The position numbers and the translations under genes are program-made. DNA of 64,000 nucleotides from Fimbriimonadaceae bacterium (GTDB taxonomy: Bacteria; Armatimonadota; Fimbriimonadia; Fimbriimonadales; Fimbriimonadaceae): the NCBI GenBank assembly GCA_020847855.1, contig JADLBH010000027.1, positions 1 through 64,000 on the forward strand. The letters run 5' to 3'. The notes below the pieces were generated by a model. It was not told the origin of the DNA, made no database searches, and saw only the letters and a list, made by a program, of their open reading frames with translations. Shown piece after piece: positions 11,789-20,321 of this stretch. Position 1 is the first letter of the stretch; each line of letters begins with the position of its first letter.

Positions 11789-12589
11789 TCAGAAGGCGCT
11801 CAAAGTTCCGTCCTGTTCGAACTCGAAGGTCGCCACGACCGGGGTGTGATCGCTGGGACGCTCCCATGTCCGAGGATCGAGCGCCACTTCGCATCCCGTG
11901 CAGGAATCCACCAAGCCGGGCGAGGCGTAGATGTGGTCAATCCTCCAACCGAGGTTGCGCTGGAACCCGTTGGGGATCATGTACTCCCAGAAGGTGTAGT
12001 GGCCGTCCCCTTGCGTGAACCTTCGGAAGCAGTCTGTCCAGCCCAGCTCGGTGATCGCGGCGAGGCGCGATTTCTCTTCTGGGTGAAAGCCGACGGACCC
12101 CACATGGCGGTCGGGCTCATAGACATCGTCCTCGGTGGGGGCGATATTGATGTCGCCGAGCCACACGACGCGATCCTGGGGGCTATACCGCTCCCCCAGC
12201 GCCTTCTAGAACCGGTCCAGCCATGCGAGCGTGTAGGCGAACTTGTCGGGGCCCACCTTGGTGCCGTTCGGGACGTAGGTGTTCACGATGGCGACGCCGT
12301 CCACGACACAGTGCAGCACGCGCTTGTCGTCGAGCATTCCTTCGCCCGGTAACCCGGCTTCCACGGCCTCGATCGGCTGCCTCGCCAGCACCGCAACCCC
12401 GTGATACGACTTCTGCCCGTAGATCGCGCAGTAGTATCCCAGGGCTTCCAGCGGTTCGCGAGGGAACGAGCCGTCCTCCACTTTGATCTCCTGCAACGCG
12501 ACCACGTCCGGGGCCGCCTCGGCGAGCCATCGCTCGAGCACGGGCATTCGCGCCCGGATCGAGTTCACGTTGAAGGTGGCGATTCGCAT
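11789..12589 (-). pseudogene. xthA: Exodeoxyribonuclease III gene interrupted by an in-frame amber codon
   Basis: Two halves of one endonuclease/exonuclease/phosphatase protein lie in the same frame. The first half runs from MRIATFNVNSIR, with LQEIK (metal-binding Glu) and NTYVPNG, to LAWLDRF. A TAG at 12208-12206 follows, and then KALGERYSPQ, WLGDINIAP (catalytic Asp/Asn), RIDHIYAS and PSDHTPV (catalytic His) up to residue 266. Every catalytic motif is intact; only the amber codon breaks it. It sits in the variable linker where CAG, AAG or TGG would be one base away. TAG ends other genes here (clpB), so general recoding is unlikely. This is a true nonsense mutation or a sequence error. Confidence 0.9.
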
Positions 12590-12672
12590 GCCCGAAGATT
12601 ACCGTCGGCATGTTGCCCACACCCAGGCGCGAGTCAAGGCACATCGCCAGAAGTGGGCGGTACGCTTTGGAT

Positions 12673-12888
12673 ATGGACAGAGTGAACGCCGAGGGGATCC
12701 GTAGAAAGGATCTGCTCTGGGCGCTCCGCTCCCGGCGTATCGTCCTCTTGGCCCGGCGACGCTCGGAGTGTCTGCTGTGCCGCGGTCACCCCGTGGACGA
12801 GTCCGGGTTGTGTACGGTCTGCGCCTCTCAGGCGACCGAGCAAGAGGCCGAGCTCATCGAGCGGTGGAGGGCGGGCCAGGAGCCTTAG
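12673..12888 (+). CDS. Small four-cysteine zinc-ribbon-like protein
   Basis: 71 residues from ATG 12673 (MDRVNAEGIR). It is basic and ends in a knuckle pair CLLC...CTVC (CX2C-X9-CX2C), which should bind one zinc, followed by an acidic helix. The next gene starts at the base after its stop, so the two form an operon. The function is unknown; DNA, RNA or protein binding is possible. Confidence 0.65.
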   Translation: MDRVNAEGIRRKDLLWALRSRRIVLLARRRSECLLCRGHPVDESGLCTVCASQATEQEAELIERWRAGQEP

Positions 12889-13734
12889 ATGCAGGGTGCC
12901 TGGTGGCTGCTGACCTTCGCTCTCGCCTTCGTCCTCGTCTTGGCGTGGCGCTGGGCCAAGGGAAGTCGTGAGCACGGCTATCTGGCCGTGTCAGAGTACT
13001 GGGTCTATGCGAAAGGAGCCTCGATGCCTCGGATCGAACGGATCATGGAGTCCATGGTCAAGTCGAACCCGCTCAGCAAGCCCCACCGGCCCGCGATCAC
13101 GACCCGCGAGGGGGTCCTCTTCTCCGATCTTCGGCTCCGCATGACCTCGGCCCGTCGGCAGGCGAACCCGCACGCCTTTAGGCCCGACCTCTTTGAGCCG
13201 GACGCGGTCCCGAGCGGCGAGATCCTGGCCCTTCTAGCCCGATCCGATACCTTTATGCGCCTTCGATACTTGAGCGAGTCCCGGCTCGCGGACACGAGGC
13301 ATCTCCAGTTCATGCCCCACCTTGCGGCGGCGGTGTGCAGGCTAGTGGACGGCACAATCGTGTATGACCCGGTCAGCCAGGCCTTTTACACTCCGGAGGC
13401 CTTCGACAAGCTCTTGGGCATGCAGGAGGGCGCGGAACGGCCCGAGGTCCATCTTAGAACCCTGAAGAAGGAAGGGCCGGACGGGGTGTGGTACGAGAGC
13501 CGTGGGCTTCGGAAGCTGGGGTGCAAGGAGCTACGGAGCGACTTCCAAGACACGGACAGCGACGTGATCGTGGATCACCTTCTGTGGGAGGTCTGCCTCC
13601 GCCTCTTTCAGGAGCCGGGATCGCTCGGCCCCTTCGAGATCGAAGCCTTCGGAGGGAGGTTCGTCGCCGATATCGAGCGGCAACGAGGGGAGACGAACCT
13701 CCTACGGTTGGGCCGGGTCCGCGATCCTCGTTAG
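12889..13734 (+). CDS. Membrane-anchored protein of unknown function
   Basis: 281 residues. One N-terminal membrane helix (about 5-22, WWLLTFALAFVLVLAW) is followed by a soluble mixed alpha/beta domain with no signal cleavage site. The ATG follows the stop of the four-cysteine protein gene with no spacer, so translation is probably coupled. No family was recognised. It converges with the gene at 13731 with a short stop-codon overlap. Confidence 0.7.
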   Translation: MQGAWWLLTFALAFVLVLAWRWAKGSREHGYLAVSEYWVYAKGASMPRIERIMESMVKSNPLSKPHRPAITTREGVLFSDLRLRMTSARRQANPHAFRPDLFEPDAVPSGEILALLARSDTFMRLRYLSESRLADTRHLQFMPHLAAAVCRLVDGTIVYDPVSQAFYTPEAFDKLLGMQEGAERPEVHLRTLKKEGPDGVWYESRGLRKLGCKELRSDFQDTDSDVIVDHLLWEVCLRLFQEPGSLGPFEIEAFGGRFVADIERQRGETNLLRLGRVRDPR

Positions 13735-14957
13735 ACCCCGACCGGCAGGAAAACTTCCTGCTCGATCGTGCGGTCGCCAATCTGGGTCGTAAGGACGATC
13801 CTCCCGGTTCCTAGCTCGCCACGGGGCACCACGATCTCGAACGGAACCTTCGCCACGCCTCGGCTGTGATAGATCGTGTACTTGGATTCCTGTCCCTTCG
13901 TGACCGTCCAGGTCTCAGGACCCTGGATCCGGAGCACGCCGTCAATTCGGTTGCGGCCGTTGGACCGCACCACGATCTTGCCGCGAACGACCTGGGCACC
14001 GTCGCTGAACGGCAGCACCTTGGGCATGTCCGGCTCTAGATCCACGAGTTGTGCGACCCGGATGCTGGTCCGCAACACCGTGACTTCCCCGCCGGGCCGT
14101 GCCAATTCCAGCCTGAGGACCCGGTAGCCAGGCTCGGAGTCCTTGCGGACAGGGGACGCATAGTCGTAGACGGCCCCATTGTTTCGCCCCCAGCCTGGAA
14201 ACGGGCCTTCGGTGACGGACATCACTCCGGCATTGTCCCCTTCGAGAGAGGCCGTGACCTTCTCGAAGACGACGTCCTCGCTGTCCCTCGACAGGAGGAA
14301 GCGGGCTTTGAAGTCGTCCTCCCGTGCGACGCTCCGGCTGGCCAGGTTGGGCTTCCACGAGAAGCCCGGAGGGAGCCCGATTCCCGCCTCGGTCTCCAAC
14401 CGCACGATCGCCACGGGGCGAGGCAGATAGGCCGCGCCCATGTCGTTACCGGTCGGAATCGCGTCGATCCGGACGCCGATCCGGTCCCCTGCCTTGGGTG
14501 CGAGGTCGCGCCGAGGCTGGAACGCGAGCTCGATGCAGCCTGCGCCCACTGCGGCCCGTACGCTCTCGGCCGGGACGTCGGCGGGAAGCCACACCGGCCC
14601 GGCAGGATCGGTTGCGTCCAGGCTTCGGTACGAGACCTCGGGGCCCGCGCTCCCACGCCGGACGCGGAGTTCCAGGTTGTCGTCGCCTACGAGCCAGCCG
14701 TCGCCCTGCACGTCCAAGCTTACGACCAAGTCGCTCCCATCGGGGGCGCAGAGCCCGAAAAAGAGCTTGTCAGGCTCCCACTGCATGTAGGTCTGTGCGG
14801 AGCCGTTGTCGTAAAGCAGGTCCCATTCCGATGGATCCACTCGACCGTCAATGCGCGGAGTCAGCGCGATTCGAACGGGGTGGACGGGCACGAAGGCCCC
14901 GAGCGGACGGGGATCCTGCACGGCCATGGCCATGAGGGCGACCCAATTGGCTGGCAT
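13731..14957 (-). CDS. Protein with a CBM9/DOMON-like sugar-binding domain
   Basis: 408 residues. The N-terminal 190 residues show the CBM9-like pattern IDGRVDPSEW, then LFFGLCAPDG, DNLELRVRRG and a closing VRIDAI. A beta-sandwich tail (VPFEIVVPRGELGTGRI) resembles repeats found next to glycosidase domains. The signal peptide is poor; the start may be misplaced by a few codons. It may be an exported carbohydrate-binding protein. It follows rplI on the same strand by 38 bases and could be co-transcribed with it. Confidence 0.65.
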   Translation of the reverse strand: MPANWVALMAMAVQDPRPLGAFVPVHPVRIALTPRIDGRVDPSEWDLLYDNGSAQTYMQWEPDKLFFGLCAPDGSDLVVSLDVQGDGWLVGDDNLELRVRRGSAGPEVSYRSLDATDPAGPVWLPADVPAESVRAAVGAGCIELAFQPRRDLAPKAGDRIGVRIDAIPTGNDMGAAYLPRPVAIVRLETEAGIGLPPGFSWKPNLASRSVAREDDFKARFLLSRDSEDVVFEKVTASLEGDNAGVMSVTEGPFPGWGRNNGAVYDYASPVRKDSEPGYRVLRLELARPGGEVTVLRTSIRVAQLVDLEPDMPKVLPFSDGAQVVRGKIVVRSNGRNRIDGVLRIQGPETWTVTKGQESKYTIYHSRGVAKVPFEIVVPRGELGTGRIVLTTQIGDRTIEQEVFLPVGV

Positions 14958-14995
14958 ATCCTAAGGACAAGCCAGCCGAGGAAAACGATTCTGGA

Positions 14996-15610
14996 CTAGG
15001 CCCCGTCTTCGGGCGCGGCTCCCGACACCGGCTCGTCTTCCACCGCTTCCGCTGTTTCTTCTGGGGCTTCCGGTTGTTCGGCGGCCGGGGCGGCCACGGC
15101 CGGCTCCTCACCCTTTTGGGCCCTGGCGAGCCTCTCGGCCTCGGCTTCTGCGGCCTCGACCTCGGGATCGAAGACCTGGACAAGAACCTTGATCTCGACC
15201 TTCGGGTGGACATCAATCTCCACCGTGTGGGTTCCCAGTCGCTTGAGGGGGTGGTTCAGAAGGATCGCCTTCTTCTCGAGCTTGACCCCGAGATCGCTCT
15301 CGATCTGGTCCACGATGTTTTGGTCCGTAACCGCGCCGAAGAGCTTGCCTGTCTCCTTCCCTACTTTGCTCTCATAGCGGATCAGCTTTCCGTCCAGCTT
15401 CTCCTTGACCTTCTCGGCCGCCGCCTCGGTACTGGCGAGGGAGGCTTCCAACTTTGCCATCCGGCGAGCGACCACCTCGAGCTGGGTCTTGTCCGCAGGC
15501 ACGGCCATGCGGCGCGGGAAGAGGAAGTTTCTGGCGTAGCCAGGCTTCACGTTGACCACTTGGCCTTCCTTGCCCAGCTTGGGCACCGACTGTTTGAGAA
15601 CGATCCTCAT
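14996..15610 (-). CDS. rplI: 50S ribosomal protein L9 with an extended acidic tail
   Basis: 204 residues. The N-domain (MRIVLKQSVPKLGKEGQVVN, GYARNFLFPRRMA), connecting helix and C-domain (IDVHPKVEIKVLVQV) match L9, which normally ends near residue 150. The last 50 residues are Ala/Glu/Pro-rich and acidic, an unusual tail. L9 binds 23S rRNA near the L1 stalk base. It lacks its usual rpsF-ssb-rpsR neighbours and instead lies 13 bases after an MCE-domain gene. Confidence 0.95.
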   Translation of the reverse strand: MRIVLKQSVPKLGKEGQVVNVKPGYARNFLFPRRMAVPADKTQLEVVARRMAKLEASLASTEAAAEKVKEKLDGKLIRYESKVGKETGKLFGAVTDQNIVDQIESDLGVKLEKKAILLNHPLKRLGTHTVEIDVHPKVEIKVLVQVFDPEVEAAEAEAERLARAQKGEEPAVAAPAAEQPEAPEETAEAVEDEPVSGAAPEDGA

Positions 15611-15623
15611 CGTGCTTCTTCCC

Positions 15624-17024
15624 TTACTTGCGTATCGTGACCCCGAGCGAGGGGGAGTTGCGCTCGAAAACCCGGTCTAGGCCGAACCAACCCGTCACGC
15701 TCCTTCCCAGGTCAATCCCGAGCCGCGCATCGAACCTCGGGTCGTTGAGGCCGAACACATCGGCACGCAACCCGACCCTCGGCGCGAGTGCGTAATCTAC
15801 CCCAATGCCAGGCTTGCTCGCGTAGACTCCGTACCGAAGGTCCGTCCGAGAGCCGAACGAGCGTACGAACTGTAAGTTCACCTTGTTCGACTCGAAGGCG
15901 TCGTAAAGTCCCAGGCTCAACCGCTCCTGCCCGATCGGGATCGTTGCGTTGAGATCGGTCCTCAGCCGCCCTGGGCGGGTCTCGCCCATCACCGTCGCCT
16001 CAATCTGGACGCCGCTCGAGAAACCCTTGCCGCGCTCCGTGATGTCGTCCACGGTCTTGTTGAACTTCTTGATCAAGGAGTCCACCTCGTCGGCGAGGGA
16101 GTTCGCCTTCTTCATGAGGAGCGTGGCCTCTTCCGAGACCTTGACCCCGTTCTTGGCCATGAGTTCTGCGTCCGCCGCGACACGGGTGCCCGAAGCGGAG
16201 ATCACCTTCACGTTCTCCAGGGTCTCGTCAATGCTCGCCCGCATCTTCGGGTCGTTTGCCATGGCCCTCAGGTCGCCGACCAGGCCCCGCCCGTCGTTCA
16301 CGGCGGCTTGCAGCGAGTCCATCAGGGCGGTCGTCTTGCCTTGCAGCTCGCCGGACGCGACGAGCTTGCGGACCTCAGTGCTCACCGCCTGGAGGTTGGC
16401 CAGGCTCGCCGACGCGGATCGGAGCGACTGCTCCATCACCGACTGGTTGCGTGCGAGGAGCGTGTCCACCCGCCCGGCGACGCCGCCGAAGCGGGCTGTC
16501 GTGCGGTCGAGCGAGCCGATCAGTTGCTTGACCCCTTGCTTGAGCTCTTCGTCCTCGACGGTCTGGCGCACGGCCACGAGGGTCCGGTTCATCTCATCGA
16601 GGGTCGAGTCGAGGTTCAGGCCCATGGATTCGAGCGGCGAGGCGAGCGCACCGCGGATCACGCTACCGGGCATGAGCCGGCCGCTGGCCGCGGTCCCGTG
16701 GAGCAGCACCCGGGTGTCCCCGATAGCGAGTAGCGAGGCGGGCACTACGGCCACGGAGTCTCTAGGCAGGGCGGTCCCCGCCTCGATGGAGAGGGCAAGC
16801 CGGGCCCTGCCCTCTGGGGTCAGGTTGACCTTTTCGACCTGGCCCACCTGGACTCCTGCAAGCATCACCGGCGAGCCGACCGCCACCCCGCCCGCGTCGT
16901 CGAACTCGGCGAAGTAGGCGTCGGTCTTCGGGGCGAACAGGCCTGCCTGGAGCACGTTGAGCGCGGCCAGACCGAGCACGCCGAAGAGCACAACGAACGC
17001 CCCGACTTTGGCCGCCGACGTCAT
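15624..17024 (-). CDS. MlaD/MCE-domain protein (lipid transport)
   Basis: 466 residues. One N-terminal membrane helix (about 6-28) is followed by an MCE domain (about 35-120: DDAGGVAVGSPVMLAGVQVG...IRG) and a long helical coiled-coil region with many alternating Leu/Ala heptads. The tail is beta-strand-rich and could form a barrel or shaft end. Proteins of this type form hexameric shuttles that move lipids between membranes. No permease (MlaE) or ATPase (MlaF) gene is adjacent, so its partners must lie elsewhere. Confidence 0.88.
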   Translation of the reverse strand: MTSAAKVGAFVVLFGVLGLAALNVLQAGLFAPKTDAYFAEFDDAGGVAVGSPVMLAGVQVGQVEKVNLTPEGRARLALSIEAGTALPRDSVAVVPASLLAIGDTRVLLHGTAASGRLMPGSVIRGALASPLESMGLNLDSTLDEMNRTLVAVRQTVEDEELKQGVKQLIGSLDRTTARFGGVAGRVDTLLARNQSVMEQSLRSASASLANLQAVSTEVRKLVASGELQGKTTALMDSLQAAVNDGRGLVGDLRAMANDPKMRASIDETLENVKVISASGTRVAADAELMAKNGVKVSEEATLLMKKANSLADEVDSLIKKFNKTVDDITERGKGFSSGVQIEATVMGETRPGRLRTDLNATIPIGQERLSLGLYDAFESNKVNLQFVRSFGSRTDLRYGVYASKPGIGVDYALAPRVGLRADVFGLNDPRFDARLGIDLGRSVTGWFGLDRVFERNSPSLGVTIRK

Positions 17025-17484
17025 GACGGTGATTCTAGCAGGAACACAAACGCATCAGCACTGGTCTCGGAAACGAAACGCGGAGCGATTCTCAAAATGG
17101 AACTTGCGGATTGGTTGAATGCCCCCGTCTCGAAGCCTTCTGAATTCGGTCGTCCGCTTCCGCCCAAGGCCAGCTAGGGTCAATGAGGGAGGCTAGTTGA
17201 CCAAGACGTTCGATCGGGCCGGCTACGTTGTGCAGGATCGGCGGAGGATTGGGCTCCGTACAGACGCGCGCATGCGGCAACCCGTGGGCATTCCCTCCCG
17301 CGAAGAATCCGCTGGTGATTCCAACAGGCCGACAGACCCCCCCCAAGTGAGTCTAGATGGAGTTCCAGGGCACTCTGGGGCCCCTTGGTCCGTCTAACGG
17401 AATAGTTGAGCACAGGGCCAAGCCCGTCCGACAATTGACGGAGGCGAGTCCAGGTTCGACCGAGAAACGAGGAAAAGACAACGT
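17025..17484. other. Long intergenic region between divergent MCE and clpC genes
   Basis: 460 bases without a convincing gene. Short ORFs here have poor coding character. It must hold the clpC promoter and leader and the promoter of the MCE gene. I could not find a CtsR-type direct repeat, a CIRCE element or a clear sigma-70 promoter in it. A weak ribosome-binding site (GAGGA) lies about 11 bases before clpC. Confidence 0.5.
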
Positions 17485-19959
17485 ATGTGGCAACGCTTCA
17501 CAGAAAGGGCACGCAAGGTCGTGTACTACGCCCAAGAGGAGGCACAGAAGTTTGGTGAGGGCTATGTCAGCACCGAGCATCTCCTGCTGGGCCTGGTGCG
17601 GGAGACCGATAGCGTCGCCTCCCGGGTGCTCGAGCGCCTGGGGGTAAGCCTGGGCCGAATCCGGTCGGAGGTGGAGAAGCAGCTGCCTCGAGGCGACCAA
17701 CGCCCGGGCCACGAAGTTGCGCTGACACCCCGAGCGAAGCGGGTCATTGACCTTGCCTATGACGAGGCAAGGAACCTCAACAACAATTACATCGGAACCG
17801 AGCACGTCTTGCTCGGTCTGATCCGAGAGGGCGACGGCCTTGCCGGCCGGGTCCTCGCCAAGCTCGGCGTGGAGCTGGAACGCTCCCGCCGAGAGGTGAT
17901 GGCGCTCCAGGACAACGAGACGCAAACCCGCCCCGGTGGAAGGAGCGGTTCGAGCAGCTCGAACAAGACGCAAACGCTCGACGAGTTTGGCCGCGACCTC
18001 ACAGAGCTAGCCCGAGAGGGAAAGCTCGACCCGGTCGTCGGCAGGCACCAAGAGATCGAGCGGGTCATGCAGATCCTGAGCCGCCGCACCAAGAACAATC
18101 CGTGTCTCATCGGCGAGCCCGGTGTCGGAAAGACGGCCATCGCAGAAGGATTGGCCCTCCGCATCGTGAGCGGCGACATCCCCGACCTGCTGAAGGACAA
18201 GCGGTTGGTCGCGCTCGACCTCGCCAGCCTCGTCGCTGGTACCAAGTACCGAGGCGAGTTTGAGGAGCGGATGAAGAAGGTCATGGAGGAGGTGCGCCGG
18301 GCCGAGGGCCAGGTCATCCTCTTCATTGACGAACTCCACACCCTGGTGGGCGCCGGCGCCGCCGAGGGCGCCATTGACGCGAGCAACATCATGAAGCCCG
18401 CCCTCTCGCGTGGCGAGTTGCAGTGCATCGGCGCCACCACCCAGGACGAGTTTCGCAAGTACATCGAGCGCGACGCCGCCCTCGAGCGCCGTTTCCAAGC
18501 CGTCAAGGTGCGAGAGCCGAACGAGGAAGAGGCCATCGAGATCCTCAAGGGCCTTCGCGAGCGCTATGAGGCCCACCACGACGTCAAGATCACCGACGAG
18601 GCCATCGTGGCGGGAGTCGAGCTCAGCCAAAGGTATATCACGGATCGGACGCTGCCCGACAAGGCGATTGACCTGATTGACGAGGCCGCGTCGCGCCTCC
18701 GCCTCCAGCTTTCCCTGCCACCGGCCGAGATCCGTGAGGACAAGGCCAGGCTGAGCCGGATGAGGTCAGAACTCGACCACCTCCGCCGCCACGACCCCGA
18801 TGGAGAAGAGTTCCGCAGGCTCGAACAGGATATTGACAACCTTGACTCCACCCTCGCCGATCGCGAGGACGAGTGGCAGGCCCAGCCCAAGCCGGAGGCC
18901 GTGATCGGCGAGCCGGAAGTGGCCCAGATCGTCCAGAGCTGGACCGGGATCCCGGTCATGCGCCTGGTCGAGTCCGAGTCCCAGAAGCTGCTCAAGATGG
19001 AGGACGACCTCCACGAGCGGATCATCGGCCAGCACGACGCCGTCGTCGGTGTCGCCAGGGCGATCCGCCGCTCACGGAGCGGCCTCAAGGATCCCAAGCG
19101 GCCGATCGCCAGCTTCATGTTCCTAGGCCCCACAGGAGTTGGCAAGACCGAACTCGCCAAGGCCTTGGCCGAGTACCTCTATCAGAAGGACTCCTCCATG
19201 GTCCGCATAGACATGTCGGAGTACATGGAGCGGTTCTCGGTGAGCCGACTCGTCGGCGCGCCTCCAGGCTACGTCGGATATGACGAGGGCGGTCAGCTCA
19301 CCGAGCAGGTTCGTAGGAACCCCTACAGCGTCGTGCTCCTCGACGAGATCGAGAAGGCGCACCCCGACGTCTTCAACATTCTCCTGCAGGTGATGGAAGA
19401 CGGCCAACTCACTGATTCGCAGGGACGGACCGTGGACTTCCGAAACGTGATCCTCATCATGACGAGCAACGTCGGCGTCCGGCCGATCGAGCTCGACAAG
19501 GGCCTCGGGTTCAGGAACATCGAGGTGGACGTCAACGACCCCAAGATGTACGAGTCCATGAAGGCGAAGATGCTCGAGGAGCTGAAGAAGGGCTTCCGAC
19601 CCGAGTTCTTGAACCGCGTGGACGAGGTCATCGTGTTCCACCACCTGACCAAGGAGGAGATCCTGCAGATCGCGGACCTCTACCTGGCACGTGTCAACCG
19701 CCAGGCCAAAGAACTGGGAATCTCCCTCGACCTCAGCGAGGAGGTGAAGTCTTTGCTCGTGGAGAAGGGCTACGACCCGAACCTCGGGGCCAGGCCGCTC
19801 AGGCGGGCCGTCCAGCGCTACATCGAGGACCCGCTCAGCGAAGAGCTACTCAACGAGAACTTCGCCGAAGGCGACCACATCGTGGCCGAGCTGGGCGAGA
19901 ATGAGACTGTGGTCTTCCGCAAGAAGAAGGCTCGCGAGCTCGCAGGTTCGAAGAACTAG
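17485..19959 (+). CDS. clpC: ATP-dependent Clp protease ATP-binding subunit ClpC
   Basis: 824 residues starting MWQRFTERARKVV. It has a double Clp-N repeat (1-150), a first AAA+ domain with GEPGVGKT at about 210-217, a short middle domain (about 400-470) and a second AAA+ domain with GPTGVGKT at about 548-555. The short middle domain separates it from ClpB. It unfolds substrates for ClpP. The usual Firmicute partners ctsR, mcsA and mcsB are not adjacent, so regulation must differ. Confidence 0.96.
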   Translation: MWQRFTERARKVVYYAQEEAQKFGEGYVSTEHLLLGLVRETDSVASRVLERLGVSLGRIRSEVEKQLPRGDQRPGHEVALTPRAKRVIDLAYDEARNLNNNYIGTEHVLLGLIREGDGLAGRVLAKLGVELERSRREVMALQDNETQTRPGGRSGSSSSNKTQTLDEFGRDLTELAREGKLDPVVGRHQEIERVMQILSRRTKNNPCLIGEPGVGKTAIAEGLALRIVSGDIPDLLKDKRLVALDLASLVAGTKYRGEFEERMKKVMEEVRRAEGQVILFIDELHTLVGAGAAEGAIDASNIMKPALSRGELQCIGATTQDEFRKYIERDAALERRFQAVKVREPNEEEAIEILKGLRERYEAHHDVKITDEAIVAGVELSQRYITDRTLPDKAIDLIDEAASRLRLQLSLPPAEIREDKARLSRMRSELDHLRRHDPDGEEFRRLEQDIDNLDSTLADREDEWQAQPKPEAVIGEPEVAQIVQSWTGIPVMRLVESESQKLLKMEDDLHERIIGQHDAVVGVARAIRRSRSGLKDPKRPIASFMFLGPTGVGKTELAKALAEYLYQKDSSMVRIDMSEYMERFSVSRLVGAPPGYVGYDEGGQLTEQVRRNPYSVVLLDEIEKAHPDVFNILLQVMEDGQLTDSQGRTVDFRNVILIMTSNVGVRPIELDKGLGFRNIEVDVNDPKMYESMKAKMLEELKKGFRPEFLNRVDEVIVFHHLTKEEILQIADLYLARVNRQAKELGISLDLSEEVKSLLVEKGYDPNLGARPLRRAVQRYIEDPLSEELLNENFAEGDHIVAELGENETVVFRKKKARELAGSKN

Positions 19960-19973
19960 CGTCCTCTCGGCTC

Positions 19974-20007
19974 GATCCCAGGTGCATGACTCATGCGCTT
20001 GGGATCC
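19974..20007 (+). terminator. Hairpin downstream of clpC
   Basis: GATCCCAGGTGCATG and CATGCGCTTGGGATC form a 15-bp stem with two wobble pairs around ACT. It begins 14 bases after the clpC stop. No uridine tract follows, so it may be an RNA-stabilising stem or a weak terminator. Confidence 0.45.
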
Positions 20008-20031
20008 CTCGTTCATGAGGGGCCTCGATTG

Positions 20032-20238
20032 ATGATGAAGACCAAGGATCCACGGTCTCGCGCATCGCCTTTGATGGGAGGATGGATTGCCTGCCTGCGC
20101 CGCTCTCCGCCCCGAGGCTCCGACAACGGGCATCCGGCCGCCGAGGGCGCGATCGACTACCTCAACCACCGCGTCGCCTTCACCGTGAACCACGCCGAAA
20201 AGGTCGTCCTTGCCCAGGGCCTGAGCGCCGACCTCTGA
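20032..20238 (+). CDS. Possible small protein, unknown
   Basis: About 68 residues if started at MMKTKD. The second half (AIDYLNHRVAFTVNHAEK) has strong G/C at third positions and looks like real protein, the first half less so. It may be the surviving 3' part of a larger gene. There is no similarity I can name and no good ribosome-binding site. Confidence 0.35.
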   Translation: MMKTKDPRSRASPLMGGWIACLRRSPPRGSDNGHPAAEGAIDYLNHRVAFTVNHAEKVVLAQGLSADL

Positions 20239-20321
20239 GCAGGCAGGCAGCGTATCCACGGAGGCCAGGACGCGTGAAGTCTGGCTCGAAGCGAACCGTT
20301 TGCGATACACAGGCGTATACT

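Noticed and set aside
17042-17484. Small open frames before clpC as a mcsA-like or ctsR gene
   Set aside because: No zinc-finger or repressor-like pattern and poor codon use.
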